Notes under the pieces: generated by a model
Told to the model about the DNA's origin: nothing
The model's input: only the letters and a program-made list of their open reading frames with translations
The model's database searches: none
Translations under genes and position numbers: made by a program
Part shown: in pieces, positions 11,401 through 21,521 of the stretch
How positions within the stretch are numbered: the first letter of the stretch is position 1
Layout of the letters: each line of letters begins with the position of its first letter
NCBI GenBank assembly: GCA_025738555.1
Contig: JAOVFP010000018.1
Coordinates: 2,728,001 to 2,792,000, forward strand
DNA: 64,000 bases
Reading direction: 5' to 3'
Source of the DNA: Cyathus striatus
Taxonomy: Eukaryota; Basidiomycota; Agaricomycetes; Agaricales; Nidulariaceae

Positions 11401-13422
11401 TTAATATTCACTATGCAGACAAAGAACCAAGAAGTTGAGCCGAATATAAGCAGCAAGCTGCAGAGCCAAAGGTTGGAGCTCAAATACTTTGACATAGTTG
11501 AGCATGGTTGTCCAGCTTTCCATAACATAGTACCTCAGTTTGCAATGCAAACAATGATCCATTTTTGAGTCCAATATTTCTGAGACCTCACATTCAATAT
11601 CACCATCAACCTGGACAGGTGGTGGTGGTGGAATAATGTGATCTGGGATAGTATTTTCAGTATTTGGTTCAAGCATGGATACATGGAATACTGGGTGGAC
11701 TGCATGAACTTGTTCTGGAAGGCACAAGGTATGCAAATGTGATCCAGCAAGTGCAATGACTTCAAAAGGTCCTAGGAACTTTTCTGAAAGTTTCCTGGAT
11801 GGCTGGGTTGTCTGGAAATACTTGGCTTTAATGCACACCTTTGTCCCAACAGGGAATGCAGGTGTGGGTTTGTGATGTGCATTGGCAGGTGCTTGGTAAC
11901 ATTTCTGTGCACTGAGTATTTCAGTCTGAAGTATCTCATGAAGTTCATTGAGGTTTACAGCAAAGTGCCAGACATGAGTGGAAGTGAGATCACATTCTAG
12001 ATATATTGCAAGGTTCAGGTGATAACCCTTGTTTGCATAGAACAGTGAACTTCCTGTGGTTGCACTCAGTGCATTATTGTAAGCAAATTCAGCAAGAGGT
12101 AAGAGATTACACCAGTTATCCTGCTGATAGTTGCAGTAGACCCAAAGGTATTGTTCCAGAGTTTGGTTGGTGCATTCCATTTGGCTGTCACCTTCAGGAT
12201 AATAATCTGAGGTGAAATGCAAAGTGATGTCAAGGGCCATACCAAGGGAATGGAAGAAATGTGACACAAACTTGGAACCATGATTGGAAGTGATGTGTTC
12301 TGGGACTCTGTGCTTGGAAAAGACATGAAGTACAAATAGAAGTGCAAGGTTGGAAGAAGAGCATGTGGTATAAGTGGGAATGAAGATAGACTGCTTGGAG
12401 AAATGTTCCACAATAATGAGTATAGGATTATACATGGAAGCCAAAATTTTTGGAAGTTGATCTATGAAATCCATAGATATCAAGTGCCATGGGCATCTGG
12501 GAACTGGAAGTTGTTTCAGGGTGTAGAATTATATTAGCTATTCAAATGTCACAATGATTATCATTCCATGCTGCCTCCACATATGCTTTTAGATAGTTTG
12601 CTATACCTTTTATGTATTCTACAGACAATGTGCTCCGCTTTCTATGTATTTAAGTAGTATACTATGTACTGTATTTACTTATCCATTTGCCTCATGCTTC
12701 CTCCCCTTGCATGCTTTGAGGCCAAATGTAATGTCGTCATCGTTGATGCGTTGTTTATTTCAACACAGAGTTCCATATGGGCAGTGGTGCTGTGGTTTAG
12801 AATGCATGCAAGTATTACAAGACTTACAATAGTTCTTTACAAATGTCCATATAAGTGGCCAAGTATATTTGTGTTGAATTAGCTCAAGGCTTTTGTTCTG
12901 TCCAAGGTGTCCTGAAGGTGGATGGTCATGTTTGTACTGTAACGCCCAAAGCCAAAGGGTTCCAGAGTCTGGAACATAGATCTAGTTTTCTAGACAGAGG
13001 AAACTGTCTGGGGTTACAGTCCAACAATTCTCAGGAGTCTGCATTTGGATAACTGCAACTGGGTCATTAGGGAGAGCTGATAATATATCAGTATGTAACT
13101 GTTCAATGTCCATGATGATACTAGTATGAAGAGCAGGTACAATAAGTGAAGTTGCTCAGAAAGAAGTGATGAGCTGTTCCTGTGTGAACACTGAACAATA
13201 GTTGTGTGGGTTGGCCTTGGCATGGTCACTATCCCCCTCTTTAGGGTAGATGTCCCATTGTCTAGTCAGAGCATCCAGCTTCACCCCAAGTTTTTCAGGT
13301 TGAAAGCAGATAACTAGATTGAATTGGGAAATATACTTGAACCATCAGGCTTGTTGTCAGGATAAGATCTTGGTTGTGGAAAAGTATTCCAAGTTCTTAT
13401 GGTCTGTGACAACATCAATGGG
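11401..13422 (-). pseudogene. old Ty3/gypsy pol remnant: RNase H end, integrase, chromodomain
   Basis: On the minus strand the order is an RNase H tail with TDHKNLEYF (about 13,400), an integrase zinc-binding segment with HDHPPSGHLGQ and CKSCNTC (about 12,960-12,780), a roughly 240-bp foreign stretch (about 12,525-12,765), then an open frame of 360 codons (12,483-11,401) with the integrase core and a degraded chromodomain. The core keeps SMDFID and the final glutamate in the GDSQMEC motif, but the second catalytic aspartate, expected in the SDxGxxF motif, is Asn (TSNHGSKF), so the enzyme should be dead. Stops also interrupt the upstream part. Reverse transcriptase and protease are missing, and the nested element at 13,423 cuts the RNase H frame. 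Confidence 0.8.
12525..12765. other. ~240-bp insertion inside the old integrase gene
   Basis: The minus-strand coding sequence runs to PYGTL at about 12,765 and resumes with LKQLPVPRCPW at about 12,525. In gypsy integrases these two motifs are adjacent, so the intervening sequence is foreign. It is non-coding and has more CG than the flanking pol. No clear terminal repeats were found; a small MITE or SINE-like insertion is possible. Confidence 0.45.
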
Positions 13423-13757
13423 TGAACACTCGAACGTGAGAGAGAAGTGAGTCTTATTGCTAATCTGGAATAAACTAGCACAAGAATAACGAACTACTAA
13501 CTAGAAAGACCGTATTTATAGAAAAGAACCATGAAGTAATCGCATGTACATTAACCTACACTACAACGCATGTTACTGTGCTTCTACATTAAGAACTCAT
13601 GTAATACATATGGCCGAACTGTGCAACTGTGCCCACAGTGATGATGAGTAACGTATGTTGATACGCATGGTGTCCGCATTGTAGGTCATGTGACTATCAC
13701 ATGACGTAGATAAGATATGATTAGATAAAAGTTTAGATAAATGACGAAATCCTAACA
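13423..13757 (-). repeat. 3' LTR of the nested gypsy element
   Basis: On the minus strand it reads TGTTAGGATTTCGTC...GTGTTCA, with canonical TG..CA ends. It is the better-preserved copy and keeps CG at four places where the 5' copy has TG or CA. It lies immediately downstream of the polypurine tract and abuts the interrupted RNase H frame of the older gypsy element. Confidence 0.92.
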
Positions 13758-13972
13758 TTACCCCCCCTTTAAGAGTCGTGTCCTCACGACATTTCAATTG
13801 ATTCTTCTGTTCGTGGGGGTCGTTCTTGAATTCGAAGTATAATTCGAGGTATATAATGACCGAGTATAAAAACGGCCATGCATAGGATGAAGATAACAAT
13901 GACGTAGATTAAAAGAGTAATGTTGTTGGAAAGCATTTTGAATAATTAGACGTTTGAATGATTCTGTTGCAT

Positions 13973-14338
13973 TTATATATTAGGACATTCCGGATTTTCC
14001 TGATGAAATTTATTTAGTAGACTTTTAGATCCGGTTAATGACATAATAGGTTCCCATGTGCAATGATCATAGGAATAGCCTTTCCATTTTATTTTGTATA
14101 AAACCTTCTTTTGATTTATTTTCCATGCAAGTATCGCTTCTACTTCGTATTGTTCCTGATCATCTATCACAACAGTTGGTGGTGGTTTTGGTTTCTGTTG
14201 TGATTTGTATTGTGCTTGAACGTGTTTCGTAAGTAATTGTGTGTTATACATGGGGTGTTTTCGGTTCCAGGTTTTTGGTAATTGGATTTCGTAAGAGGCT
14301 AGACCAACTTTCTTTATTACTTTAAAGGGGCCGTATCA
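13973..14338 (-). pseudogene. chromodomain end of the nested gypsy polyprotein
   Basis: This is the last part of pol. After a stop at 14,336-14,338, which replaces the Trp of a WYGPFKV-type motif, the frame continues through YGPFKVIKKVG and a chromodomain (EYEVEAILAWK, then YKIKWKGY, then CTWEP). Chromodomains of this clade guide integration towards marked chromatin. The frame closes with its natural stop at 13,973. Without the internal stop it would be continuous with the integrase. Confidence 0.85.
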
Positions 14339-15352
14339 TTTATCGTCTAATTTTGCAACTGGTCTGTCAGATTTGATATTAATTCCTTCTACATAAACGA
14401 GATCACCAGGTTTGTACTCAGGCGATTCTTTTCGATTTCTATCATATCCACGTTTCATTGCTTCATTTGATAGAGTAAGGGCTGCCTTTGCGTTTTCTCT
14501 GGCTTTCGTTATCATAGTTATGAATTCGTCTACTCCAATGGTACGGGATGTTCCATTAGGTCTTATCCCACCATAAGGATGATGTCCATACATTAAATAG
14601 AAAGGTGTATATCCCGTTGCTCTGTGTACAGTGTCGTTATAATTAAATTCTGTTACAGCGATTTTATCCGCCCAGTCATCTTGATCGTAGTTTACGTAAA
14701 TTCGAAGATATTGTTCTATTTCCTGATTTACACGTTCTACCTGTCCATTTGTCTGAGGTCTGTATGCTGTTGATAAATTCATTTTAACACCTAATCGTTT
14801 GGTGAATTCCTTTGTGAAATGGGATGCGAATTGTGATTCTCTATCACTAATAACTCTTTGCGGCATTCCAAAGTTTTTAAATACTTTCTCTAAATATAAT
14901 TCGGCAACTCCTGGACTATCGATTTCCTTATTACATGGGATAAAGGCTGCCATTTTTGTAAATCGATCAACAACTACCATTAAAAAATCAAATCCTCGGG
15001 AATAAGGGAGTGGTCCTACAAAATCGATTGATATCGTATGCCAAGGTCCTTCCGGAATACTGTTTGGGTTTAATAATCCTATCAGTTTTGATCAATGTAT
15101 ATTCGTCCTTTGACATGCTTCACATCCAGAGACGTATTTCTTTATGTCTATCATTATTCTGGGCCACCAATAGTCTCTTGTGATTAATTCCATTGTCTTA
15201 TATTCACCATGGTGTCCTGATATAGCTGAATCGTGACATAGTTTGATTATACGTTCCCTTAATTTAGCATTTTTAGGAATATAAATTCGATTTTTCCACG
15301 TGATTATTCCTTCTAACGATTCGTCCCAGTCCTTTGATTTAAGGTTAATCAT
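14336..15352 (-). pseudogene. integrase of the nested gypsy element
   Basis: The zinc-binding HHCC domain (HDSAISGHHGEY ... CEACQRT) lies at 15,352-15,092 and the catalytic core at about 15,000-14,336. The core shows D in VVVDRFTKMA, D in VISDRESQF and E in NGQVERVNQE, so the DDE triad is present. A TGA at 15,092-15,094, where Arg (CGA) is expected between the two domains, splits the frame, and another stop ends it at 14,336. The protein would insert the reverse-transcribed DNA into the genome. One C-to-T change accounts for the split. Confidence 0.88.
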
Positions 15353-15454
15353 TTTGATTACTTCTTTATCTCGATTCTTCCTGGATTTTCGGACTTGTTC
15401 TATTATGTCTTCATCTTCACCGTGAACTTCATATGTTTGTCTAAAATGTTCCGG

Positions 15455-16804
15455 TTAAAGAAGTATAATATCTTCATTGTCGTTTTCTCCTTGTTCATGT
15501 CCAGCTCTTCGAGATAATAAATTGGCTTTAGTCATTTGATTTCCTGGCTTATGATGTAACGTATAATGGAATTCCGATAATTCTGTATGCCATCTTGCTT
15601 GTCGTCGATTTAGTTTTTGTGGTTTTTTAAAATATTGGAGATTTTTGTGATCTGTCCAAATCTCAAATATTTGTTTTGCTCCTAAAAGATACTGTCTCCA
15701 CGTGTCTAATGCTCTCATTATTGCAAGCATTTCTTTATCGTAGATTTCGTAATTTCTTTCGGTTGGACTTAAAGCATGTGACAGGAATGCAATTGGTCTC
15801 CATTTTCCATCTATTTGTTCTTGAGACAAAATAGCTCCATTTGCAAAATCCGATGAATCAGCTTCAACACGATATTTTCCTTCATCATTCGGCATTGCTA
15901 AAATTGGTGCCGATATGATTTGATCTTTTAATTCGGAAAATGCCAATGCTTGACTAAGCTCCCATTTCCATTCATTTTTCCCGGTTAATTCATGAAGGGG
16001 TTTTGCTATTTTTGCAAATCCTTGAATAAATCTTCGATAGAAATTAATAAATCCAAGGAATTGCTGAAGTTCACGTTTATTGTTGGGTACTGGCCAATCG
16101 ACTACTGCTTTTACTTTTTCAGAATCCATTCGTACAGAATTCTTTGAAATAATAAGTCCTAAATATTCGACTTCAGCCTTTTCGAAGAAACATTTTTCCG
16201 GTTTAAGATATAATTCGTGTTGTTCTAATTTCCTTAGAACTCTTTTAACCATTTTTCTATGTTCCTCCAGTGTTTCCATGAATATCAAAATATCATCCAT
16301 ATAAACAATTACTGTTCCTTCATTAATTTCCGTTCTGAAGATGTCATTCATCATGGTTTGGAAGGTTGCTGGGGAATTTGTAAGTCCGAAAAACATGACC
16401 AAAGGTTCGAATAATCCTCGGTTAGTTCTAAATGCAGCATATTGTTCGTCTCCTTCTTTGATTCGAACATTATTATATCCCCATCTAATATCTAACTTGG
16501 TAAAATATCGTGCCTTTTTCAATTTATCTACTAATTCTTGAATTAACGGTAATGGGTATCTATTTTTAATCGTTAATTCATTCAATTTTCGATAATCTTG
16601 AATTGGTCGTAGAGATCCATCCTTTTTTTTAATAAAAAAGAACAGTGATGCCCAAGGTGATTTTGAAGGTCTGATACGTCCTGAATTTAGATTTTCATCA
16701 AGGAACTCATCCAATTGTTTTTGTTCATCTAGATTCAGAGGATAAATCTTACAATCGAATGATGTGGCTCCTGGAAGTAATTCAATGGCATGATCCCATG
16801 GTTG
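15455..16804 (-). pseudogene. reverse transcriptase / RNase H of the nested gypsy element
   Basis: The 419-codon open frame carries the RT palm with LDIRWGY (Asp near residue 75) and the active site YMDD at about residues 138-141, followed by FLGFINFYRRFI. The RNase H domain has D (VEADSSDFANGA), E (YDKEMLAIMRALDTW) and D (TDHKNLQYF). All catalytic residues are present. It is bounded by TGA at 16,805-16,807 (Arg expected, PPRQPWDHAIEL context) upstream and TAA at 15,455-15,457 (Gln expected) downstream. The enzyme copies element RNA into DNA in virus-like particles. The protein core is intact, but the polyprotein is split. Confidence 0.92.
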
Positions 16805-17788
16805 TCAAGGTGGAAGTTTGTCGAATGATTCTTTCGCAAATACTCTTTCGAATTCATGATAGTACATCGGAACAGTTTCTTTCCAATGCTTCTTTGGTCT
16901 TTGCTGATTTTGTGCTTCAGCAATTTTTGAAGCTGTGGTTTGAAATGCTCTTAATTCAATCTGTTCGAATATATTGACTGCTATGATATGATCATCAGAT
17001 TCGAGATTTATCTGTTCATCTAGATCAGATTCATCTTCTTCAGGGTCCATTGTGTTTATTAAAGGAGTACATTCTATCGGACATCGTGTGAATTTGATTG
17101 TTCCTTCTTTCCAATCTATTTCTGGATTATGGGTTCGAAGCCAATCGTGTCCAATAAACATAGATGCTTTTCCTAAATTAATAATGGCTAATTGTAATAT
17201 TTCTACATGTCGTCCATGTCGTACTCTTAGTTCAACATAGTCGGTAATAGATCCGTCACTATTAAGTGTTCCATCTGCGTTATAAACTGGAGAAGGTCGT
17301 GGGTATTTCTTTGTTGTGAGTTGATGTTCCTCTACAAATTTCCGATTAATACAAGTTCCGGTACTTCCGCTATCTAATAATGCTTTTAATCCGTATGTTC
17401 TTTGAGTATCCAACGTGGTAACTGTTAAATCAAGATCCATTTGATTTCCGTTTGTTTCTCGGATAAATCTTTTGGGTCTTTTTAATTCTTCTAACGTGAG
17501 AATTACATCTTGATCTGAAAGATCATTTAATTCCGTGATTGTTTTCTGAATTACTTCAGGTCTTCGTTTGGGGTGTGTCCAAATACTTAATGTGGCTAAA
17601 GCAAGTTCCGATGTTTGGTCTTTTAATCTCCATGCGACCCAATACACGTTTCCAGGTTTTACTTCCTGATTAGGGAAGGCGCATTTGGTTCTTTCTTTTT
17701 GTAACGATACGTATTTCGATTCCAGATCTACCATAGGTACAGTTACATTAGAAGGTACATAAAAAGAGGCCGGCGAGTTTGCGCTCAC
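16805..17788 (-). CDS. aspartic protease region of nested gypsy pol
   Basis: This is a 327-codon open frame with the retropepsin active site LLDSGSTGTCI about halfway and IGHDWLRTHNP further on, typical of gypsy proteases. It overlaps the end of the gag frame: the gag stop TGA (17,785-17,787) lies within the first codons, so pol starts in a different frame with GTG rather than ATG at 17,788. Expression would need ribosomal frameshifting or reinitiation, both known for gypsy elements. The frame is cut from RT by the TGA at 16,805-16,807. Confidence 0.8.
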   Translation of the reverse strand: MSANSPASFYVPSNVTVPMVDLESKYVSLQKERTKCAFPNQEVKPGNVYWVAWRLKDQTSELALATLSIWTHPKRRPEVIQKTITELNDLSDQDVILTLEELKRPKRFIRETNGNQMDLDLTVTTLDTQRTYGLKALLDSGSTGTCINRKFVEEHQLTTKKYPRPSPVYNADGTLNSDGSITDYVELRVRHGRHVEILQLAIINLGKASMFIGHDWLRTHNPEIDWKEGTIKFTRCPIECTPLINTMDPEEDESDLDEQINLESDDHIIAVNIFEQIELRAFQTTASKIAEAQNQQRPKKHWKETVPMYYHEFERVFAKESFDKLPP

Positions 17789-19036
17789 TGCTGGCCTTGG
17801 GGAAAACCCAATTGAGCAATGAGGAGAGCACGTTGCTCTTCCGATAATTTAGTTACATCCAGTAATTCTACTATTCTGCTAGTGGAAGCTACTGGTATAG
17901 AAGAGTCCATATTTACATTATGTTGTACATAAGGTCCGCGTGGTTTCTTGGGGCATGTGTTGGACATGTGTCCTTTCTCTTTACAATAAAAACAATGACC
18001 TTCTTTTTTGAGTTGGTTGAGATCCATGCGATTTCCTCCTTGCAATACCATGAGGTTGGAGCGATTCGGGTGTCCTTTGTTGTGTGTTCGGCGTTTGTTG
18101 GGTTCCGGGGTTTGTGTTATTTTGAGGGCGTCCAGAATTTTGATTCTGATTCTGAGGGCGTCCAAGGTTTTGCTGAGTTCGTCCGAAATTAGCTTCCCGT
18201 CAGTTCCTTTCGTATTCTGCAGCTTTGTCAATCCAATCGATAAGTTTATCGGTAACTTTAAGTCCACCGACTTCCATTAATCTCCTGGCTAGTAAGGGGT
18301 GCATGCCGCATCGGTATTTGTCTACTAAGGCCGTGTTATCGAATCTGGTAAGATTCATCCATTGCATAAAATCGATCGTGTAATCCTCAACAGGTCGTGT
18401 TCCTTGTACAACCTTGTTGATCTGTTCAATTGCGTTGTTCTGGGTTTCTGTGGATATGAAGAAGAATTGGAGTCATTCTACGAATGTATTCCAGTCGGCA
18501 AATGGACAGGCTGTCCTGAATGCTTCATGAATGATAGCCGAAGAATCTTCCGTTGTGGGGATGTTAACCTTCTGTGTGTCCTGTAAAGTGGGTTCCTTTC
18601 CATTGTGCAGTAATTTCCATTGAGCTCGTTCTTCGTTGAACAAGATCAAATCTCCTAAGAATGTGTCTGCCCAACGTTGGGCTCGATTGTCCTTTCCCTT
18701 TTTGACTTTCGGTAATGCGATTGTAATTTTTTTCCAATCGTTCGTGATGTTCTTTTCCTGAAAGTATAACATCATTCACCTAATCCAGTTGTTAACCGTA
18801 TGAGGGTCTCCCTCATAATCTTCTGGAATTTCGACCTTTTCCTTTGGTTCCGGTCAATCTTCTTTGATTCCATCTCTTATTTCTTTAATGACTCCTTGAG
18901 TCATTGCGGAAACACTTTCTGTGACTAGCTGCTTGTTGGCAGGAGTCATGTTTGTCCATCTTGTCACAATCTCATCTTTCATAAAGACCATCACTATGGC
19001 TGTGATGAAGCCAAGAATAACTTCGGCGGAGATCAT
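17785..19036 (-). pseudogene. gag of the nested gypsy element, with CCHC knuckle
   Basis: Reading from 19,036 on the minus strand, an N-terminal segment has a hydrophobic stretch (VILGFITAIVMVFM). A capsid-like part follows with FLGDLILFNEERAQW, FRTACPFADW and VEDYTIDFMQW, then a Gln/Asn/Pro-rich linker, then the zinc knuckle CFYCKEKGHMSNTC. The frame is broken by TGA at about 18,854 (Arg expected), at about 18,776 and at 18,473, and there is one frame change between about 18,070 and 18,160, so the capsid and knuckle are in different frames. Gag would package the RNA. As read it is dead. Confidence 0.8.
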
Positions 19037-19479
19037 TATAGATCGATGTCGGAGTCAGGGTATGTCGGTGTAGGAAGTTCTCTACCGTCGTTATGAACGG
19101 TGTTTAAAAGGGTTTCATATCCTAAAGGAGAATAGAAATCTCTTTCGAATGGGGAAATATATCGAGTGGGAGTACTAAATCTAAGTACGTCGTCGTGTCC
19201 GGGTTTGGTGATGATGGTAAGGGTTCGGAGAATAGGATGTTCGGGAGGAGTAGGGAGACGAGGAGGTGGAATGTAGTTAGGGATTTGGTGAAGAGAAGGA
19301 TATGTGTTAGGATCAAAGTCCGAGTCGTCGGAGTCCACCGACATGGCTCTCAGAGTTTGGGGACGGGAATAGGGTGTAGGGCGAGATTGAGGAATATAGA
19401 TTGGTACGGATGAAGAGGGAATATGATAAGAGCGGGAACGGAGAGATCGGAGGGTTTGGGGATGGGTAATAGGTGCCAC
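19036..19479 (-). CDS. Pro/Ser-rich ORF upstream of gag in the nested gypsy element
   Basis: This is a 147-codon open frame rich in Pro, Ser, Thr and Tyr (for example IPNYIPPPRLPTPPEHP), ending DSDIDL. It starts at a GTG, with no in-frame ATG before an upstream stop, so the true start is uncertain. Its stop overlaps the next start as TAATG at 19,034-19,038, the arrangement used for termination-reinitiation. It may be a separate first ORF or the N-terminal part of gag. I do not recognise a domain. Confidence 0.6.
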   Translation of the reverse strand: MAPITHPQTLRSLRSRSYHIPSSSVPIYIPQSRPTPYSRPQTLRAMSVDSDDSDFDPNTYPSLHQIPNYIPPPRLPTPPEHPILRTLTIITKPGHDDVLRFSTPTRYISPFERDFYSPLGYETLLNTVHNDGRELPTPTYPDSDIDL

Positions 19480-19881
19480 CGTGATAGATCGAGTAACAGA
19501 TGCTCTTGAGGATGCTCGGAAACTAGCGAGACGTCCTAAGTTTCATGCACACTTTTTTGCAGATAGAACCAGCTGGGGCAACACGTGGTAGCCTCCCCAG
19601 TCACTGGCACCGTGCCAAACTTAAGGCAGAGGGCCTTAGATGATCGGTAATTCGGACAGTGTCAGGCTCAATGTTACACCAGTCCTCTCGTACTTCCAAG
19701 TACAACGATCAAGTCTATCGAATGGAGTGTACGTCTGGTCCAAGAGGTCCAAGACGGGGAACGAGGTATAGAAAGAAGTTTTGCCGGGGTTTGGCGAGAG
19801 AAGAGAAGTTCGGGGTCGAGGAATGAGGAGATTCTTGTGCTTTTGTTAGCGACAGACGAGCAAAATACTCGAAGCCGAACT

Positions 19882-20216
19882 TAAACACTCGAACGTGAGA
19901 GAGAAGTGAGTCTTATTGCTAATCTGGAATAAACTAGCACAAGAATAATGAACTACTAACTAGAAAGACTGTATTTATAGAAAAGAACCATGAAGTAATC
20001 GCATGTACATTAACCTACACTACAATGCATGTTACTGTGCTTCTACATTAAGAACTCATGTAATACATATGGCCGAACTGTGCAACTGTGCCCACAGTGA
20101 TGATGAGTAACGTATGTTGATACACATGGTGTCCGCATTGTAGGTCATGTGACTATCACATGACGTAGATAAGATATGATTAGATAAAAGTTTAGATAAA
20201 TGACGAAATCCTAACA
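19882..20216 (-). repeat. 5' LTR of the nested gypsy element
   Basis: This is the same 335 bp as the 3' LTR with about five transitions; its inner end reads TTTA rather than TTCA. It lies directly against the truncated gag remnant of the older gypsy. No match to a standard tRNA-derived primer site could be recognised just inside it. Confidence 0.9.
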
Positions 20217-20906
20217 ATCTGAGTATTGGGAAGGATTATTCTAGAAATAGATCTGACACTGAGTGATGAACTGCTCCAACTTCTCAGCACTGGAACTGTC
20301 AAAAGTATCTGACTTTTGAATGTTGCATTCCCAATGTGATCCCAATGTACCCCAGGCAGATTCTGCAACTCTCAAAAGAGCTTCAGCAAGCTGGTCTTCC
20401 CAGGAGTGGCACACAGGGGGTGTGCACCTGAGATTGTCAACATCATCCTCATCACCATCATCTCCTGAGTCTGAGGATGGTGGAGATGAAGGATTGGACT
20501 GAGAAGGAGGAGGTGGTGGTGGCTCAATGGTACCACCATTGGAACCAAGACCCTTGGGAGTTTCCCAGTCTGCTGCAACTGTACCATATGGTGGTGGAGT
20601 GCCATCCAAATGAGCCTGAGTGGATCTGATGTTCCCAGCTGCAGGAACAGAGAGTATCTGAGCAGAAGTCAAGGGTGGACCCAGGAAAGTAGCACTAGGA
20701 GGTGGTGCTGGGCTGGGTGTAACCTGAGATGGTGTAGAAGGTAGAGAACCTGAAGTACTCCATGGAGGCTGTTGCCTCATAGCTGCATGGGTGGCACAAG
20801 CACCCACAGCATTGGTATGACTAGTGATATATGCTGTGCAAGTAACTGAAGTCCCAGTTGGAGCCATAATAGAAGAAATATCCAAGGTATAAGTATTTGT
20901 ATACTG
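20217..20906 (-). pseudogene. gag remnant of the older gypsy element
   Basis: The minus-strand open frame 20,885-20,241 is Pro/Ser-rich with an acidic run (DSGDDGDEDDVDN), followed by a predicted helical part ending KSDTFDSSSAEKLEQF and ITQCQIYF. Gypsy gag proteins carry a similar segment before their capsid core. The frame is cut by a TAG at about 20,238-20,240 and then by the nested LTR at 20,216. Its 5' side abuts the LTR end at 20,907. Together with the RNase H/integrase remnant at 11,401-13,422 it belongs to one gypsy family in the same orientation. Confidence 0.65.
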
Positions 20907-21248
20907 TTATGTACCAATTCTCTTCCTACTGAGAAATGGATGTGAAGACGTCCAGAGGGCATGGGAGAACTATAATGAGAACCTGAAGTGAGTACAGGTA
21001 CAGAACATAAAGCAGGAGTGTGGGAAGGAACTGTGGCTTCAGCTTATGTGCTGTGCCACCTGGATATCCCCAGAGAATGTGAAGAGGCTTCACCACTACA
21101 CTAGGCAGTGGGAGAGAAACCCAAAGGAAAACCTGGAGCAGGTTTCAGAACTTAAGCATAGGAAGAAGTGTATGGAGTTGATACAAATACTAAGGACTAC
21201 TAGTATATATGGAAGACTATATATACTAAGCAGGAACCTATAGGTATG
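20907..21248 (-). repeat. LTR piece of the older gypsy, split by the DUF6589 element
   Basis: The end GGTACATAACA (minus strand) sits just before the gag remnant, where a 5' LTR should end. The segment is similar to 6,045-6,190 and carries the recurrent module CTTCAGCTTATGTGCTG at about 21,033. The DUF6589/RecQ element is inserted at AGGTATG (21,242-21,248), and its far side resumes at 26,786. The outer LTR boundary could not be located. Confidence 0.5.
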
Positions 21249-21360
21249 ACAGACTCCAAACCAGTCGCTCGTGCGTTCAAGTTTGGCTAATGCCGCTAAA
21301 TCCATAGAAGTTGGAACTTTAATGCGCTACAGCGACTGGCACAACCTGTAAAGTAGATCA
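21249..21360 (+). repeat. left terminal inverted repeat of the DUF6589/RecQ element
   Basis: It begins ACAGACTCCAAACCAGTCGC and pairs with the right end over 112 bp. At four places where it differs from the right copy, the pair is TG or CA against CG or a second CG-derived product, consistent with deamination after insertion. It includes two inverted CCAGTCGCT/AGCGACTGG motifs (near 21,261 and 21,331) that could form a stem or serve as paired protein-binding sites. Confidence 0.9.
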
Positions 21361-21521
21361 TGTGACATGGTTGTTTTGTGCCACATGTCGCAGTGGTAAC
21401 TGCAAGCACTGGTCCTGGACAGCCCCTGCAATGCGTACTGCACATGTTTTACTTCAAATACATGTTGTACATAGAGTAGAAAAATTGATGTGCTTGTATT
21501 TACGACCACCAAACACCTTGA

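Larger units (their letters stand above)
13423..20216 (-). mobile_element. nested Ty3/gypsy LTR retrotransposon, nearly full length
   Basis: Two 335-bp direct repeats (13,423-13,757 and 19,882-20,216) bound about 6.1 kb encoding, on the minus strand, an upstream Pro-rich ORF, gag with a CCHC knuckle, protease, reverse transcriptase, RNase H, integrase with HHCC, and a chromodomain. That is the gene order of a chromovirus-type gypsy element. A purine tract (AAAGGGGGGG on the minus strand, about 13,759-13,769) lies just inside the 3' LTR. The LTRs differ at about five sites, all transitions and four of them at CG, so the insertion is fairly young. No 5-bp target duplication is visible (ATGGG versus ATCTG). 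Several in-frame stops make it non-functional as read. Confidence 0.92.

Noticed and set aside
19550..19710. Reverse strand contains AGTACGAGAGGACTGG, resembling the sarcin-ricin loop of large-subunit rRNA
   Set aside because: Only this short core matches; sequences on both sides do not follow rRNA, and the piece lies in the leader of the nested gypsy element. I treat it as chance.
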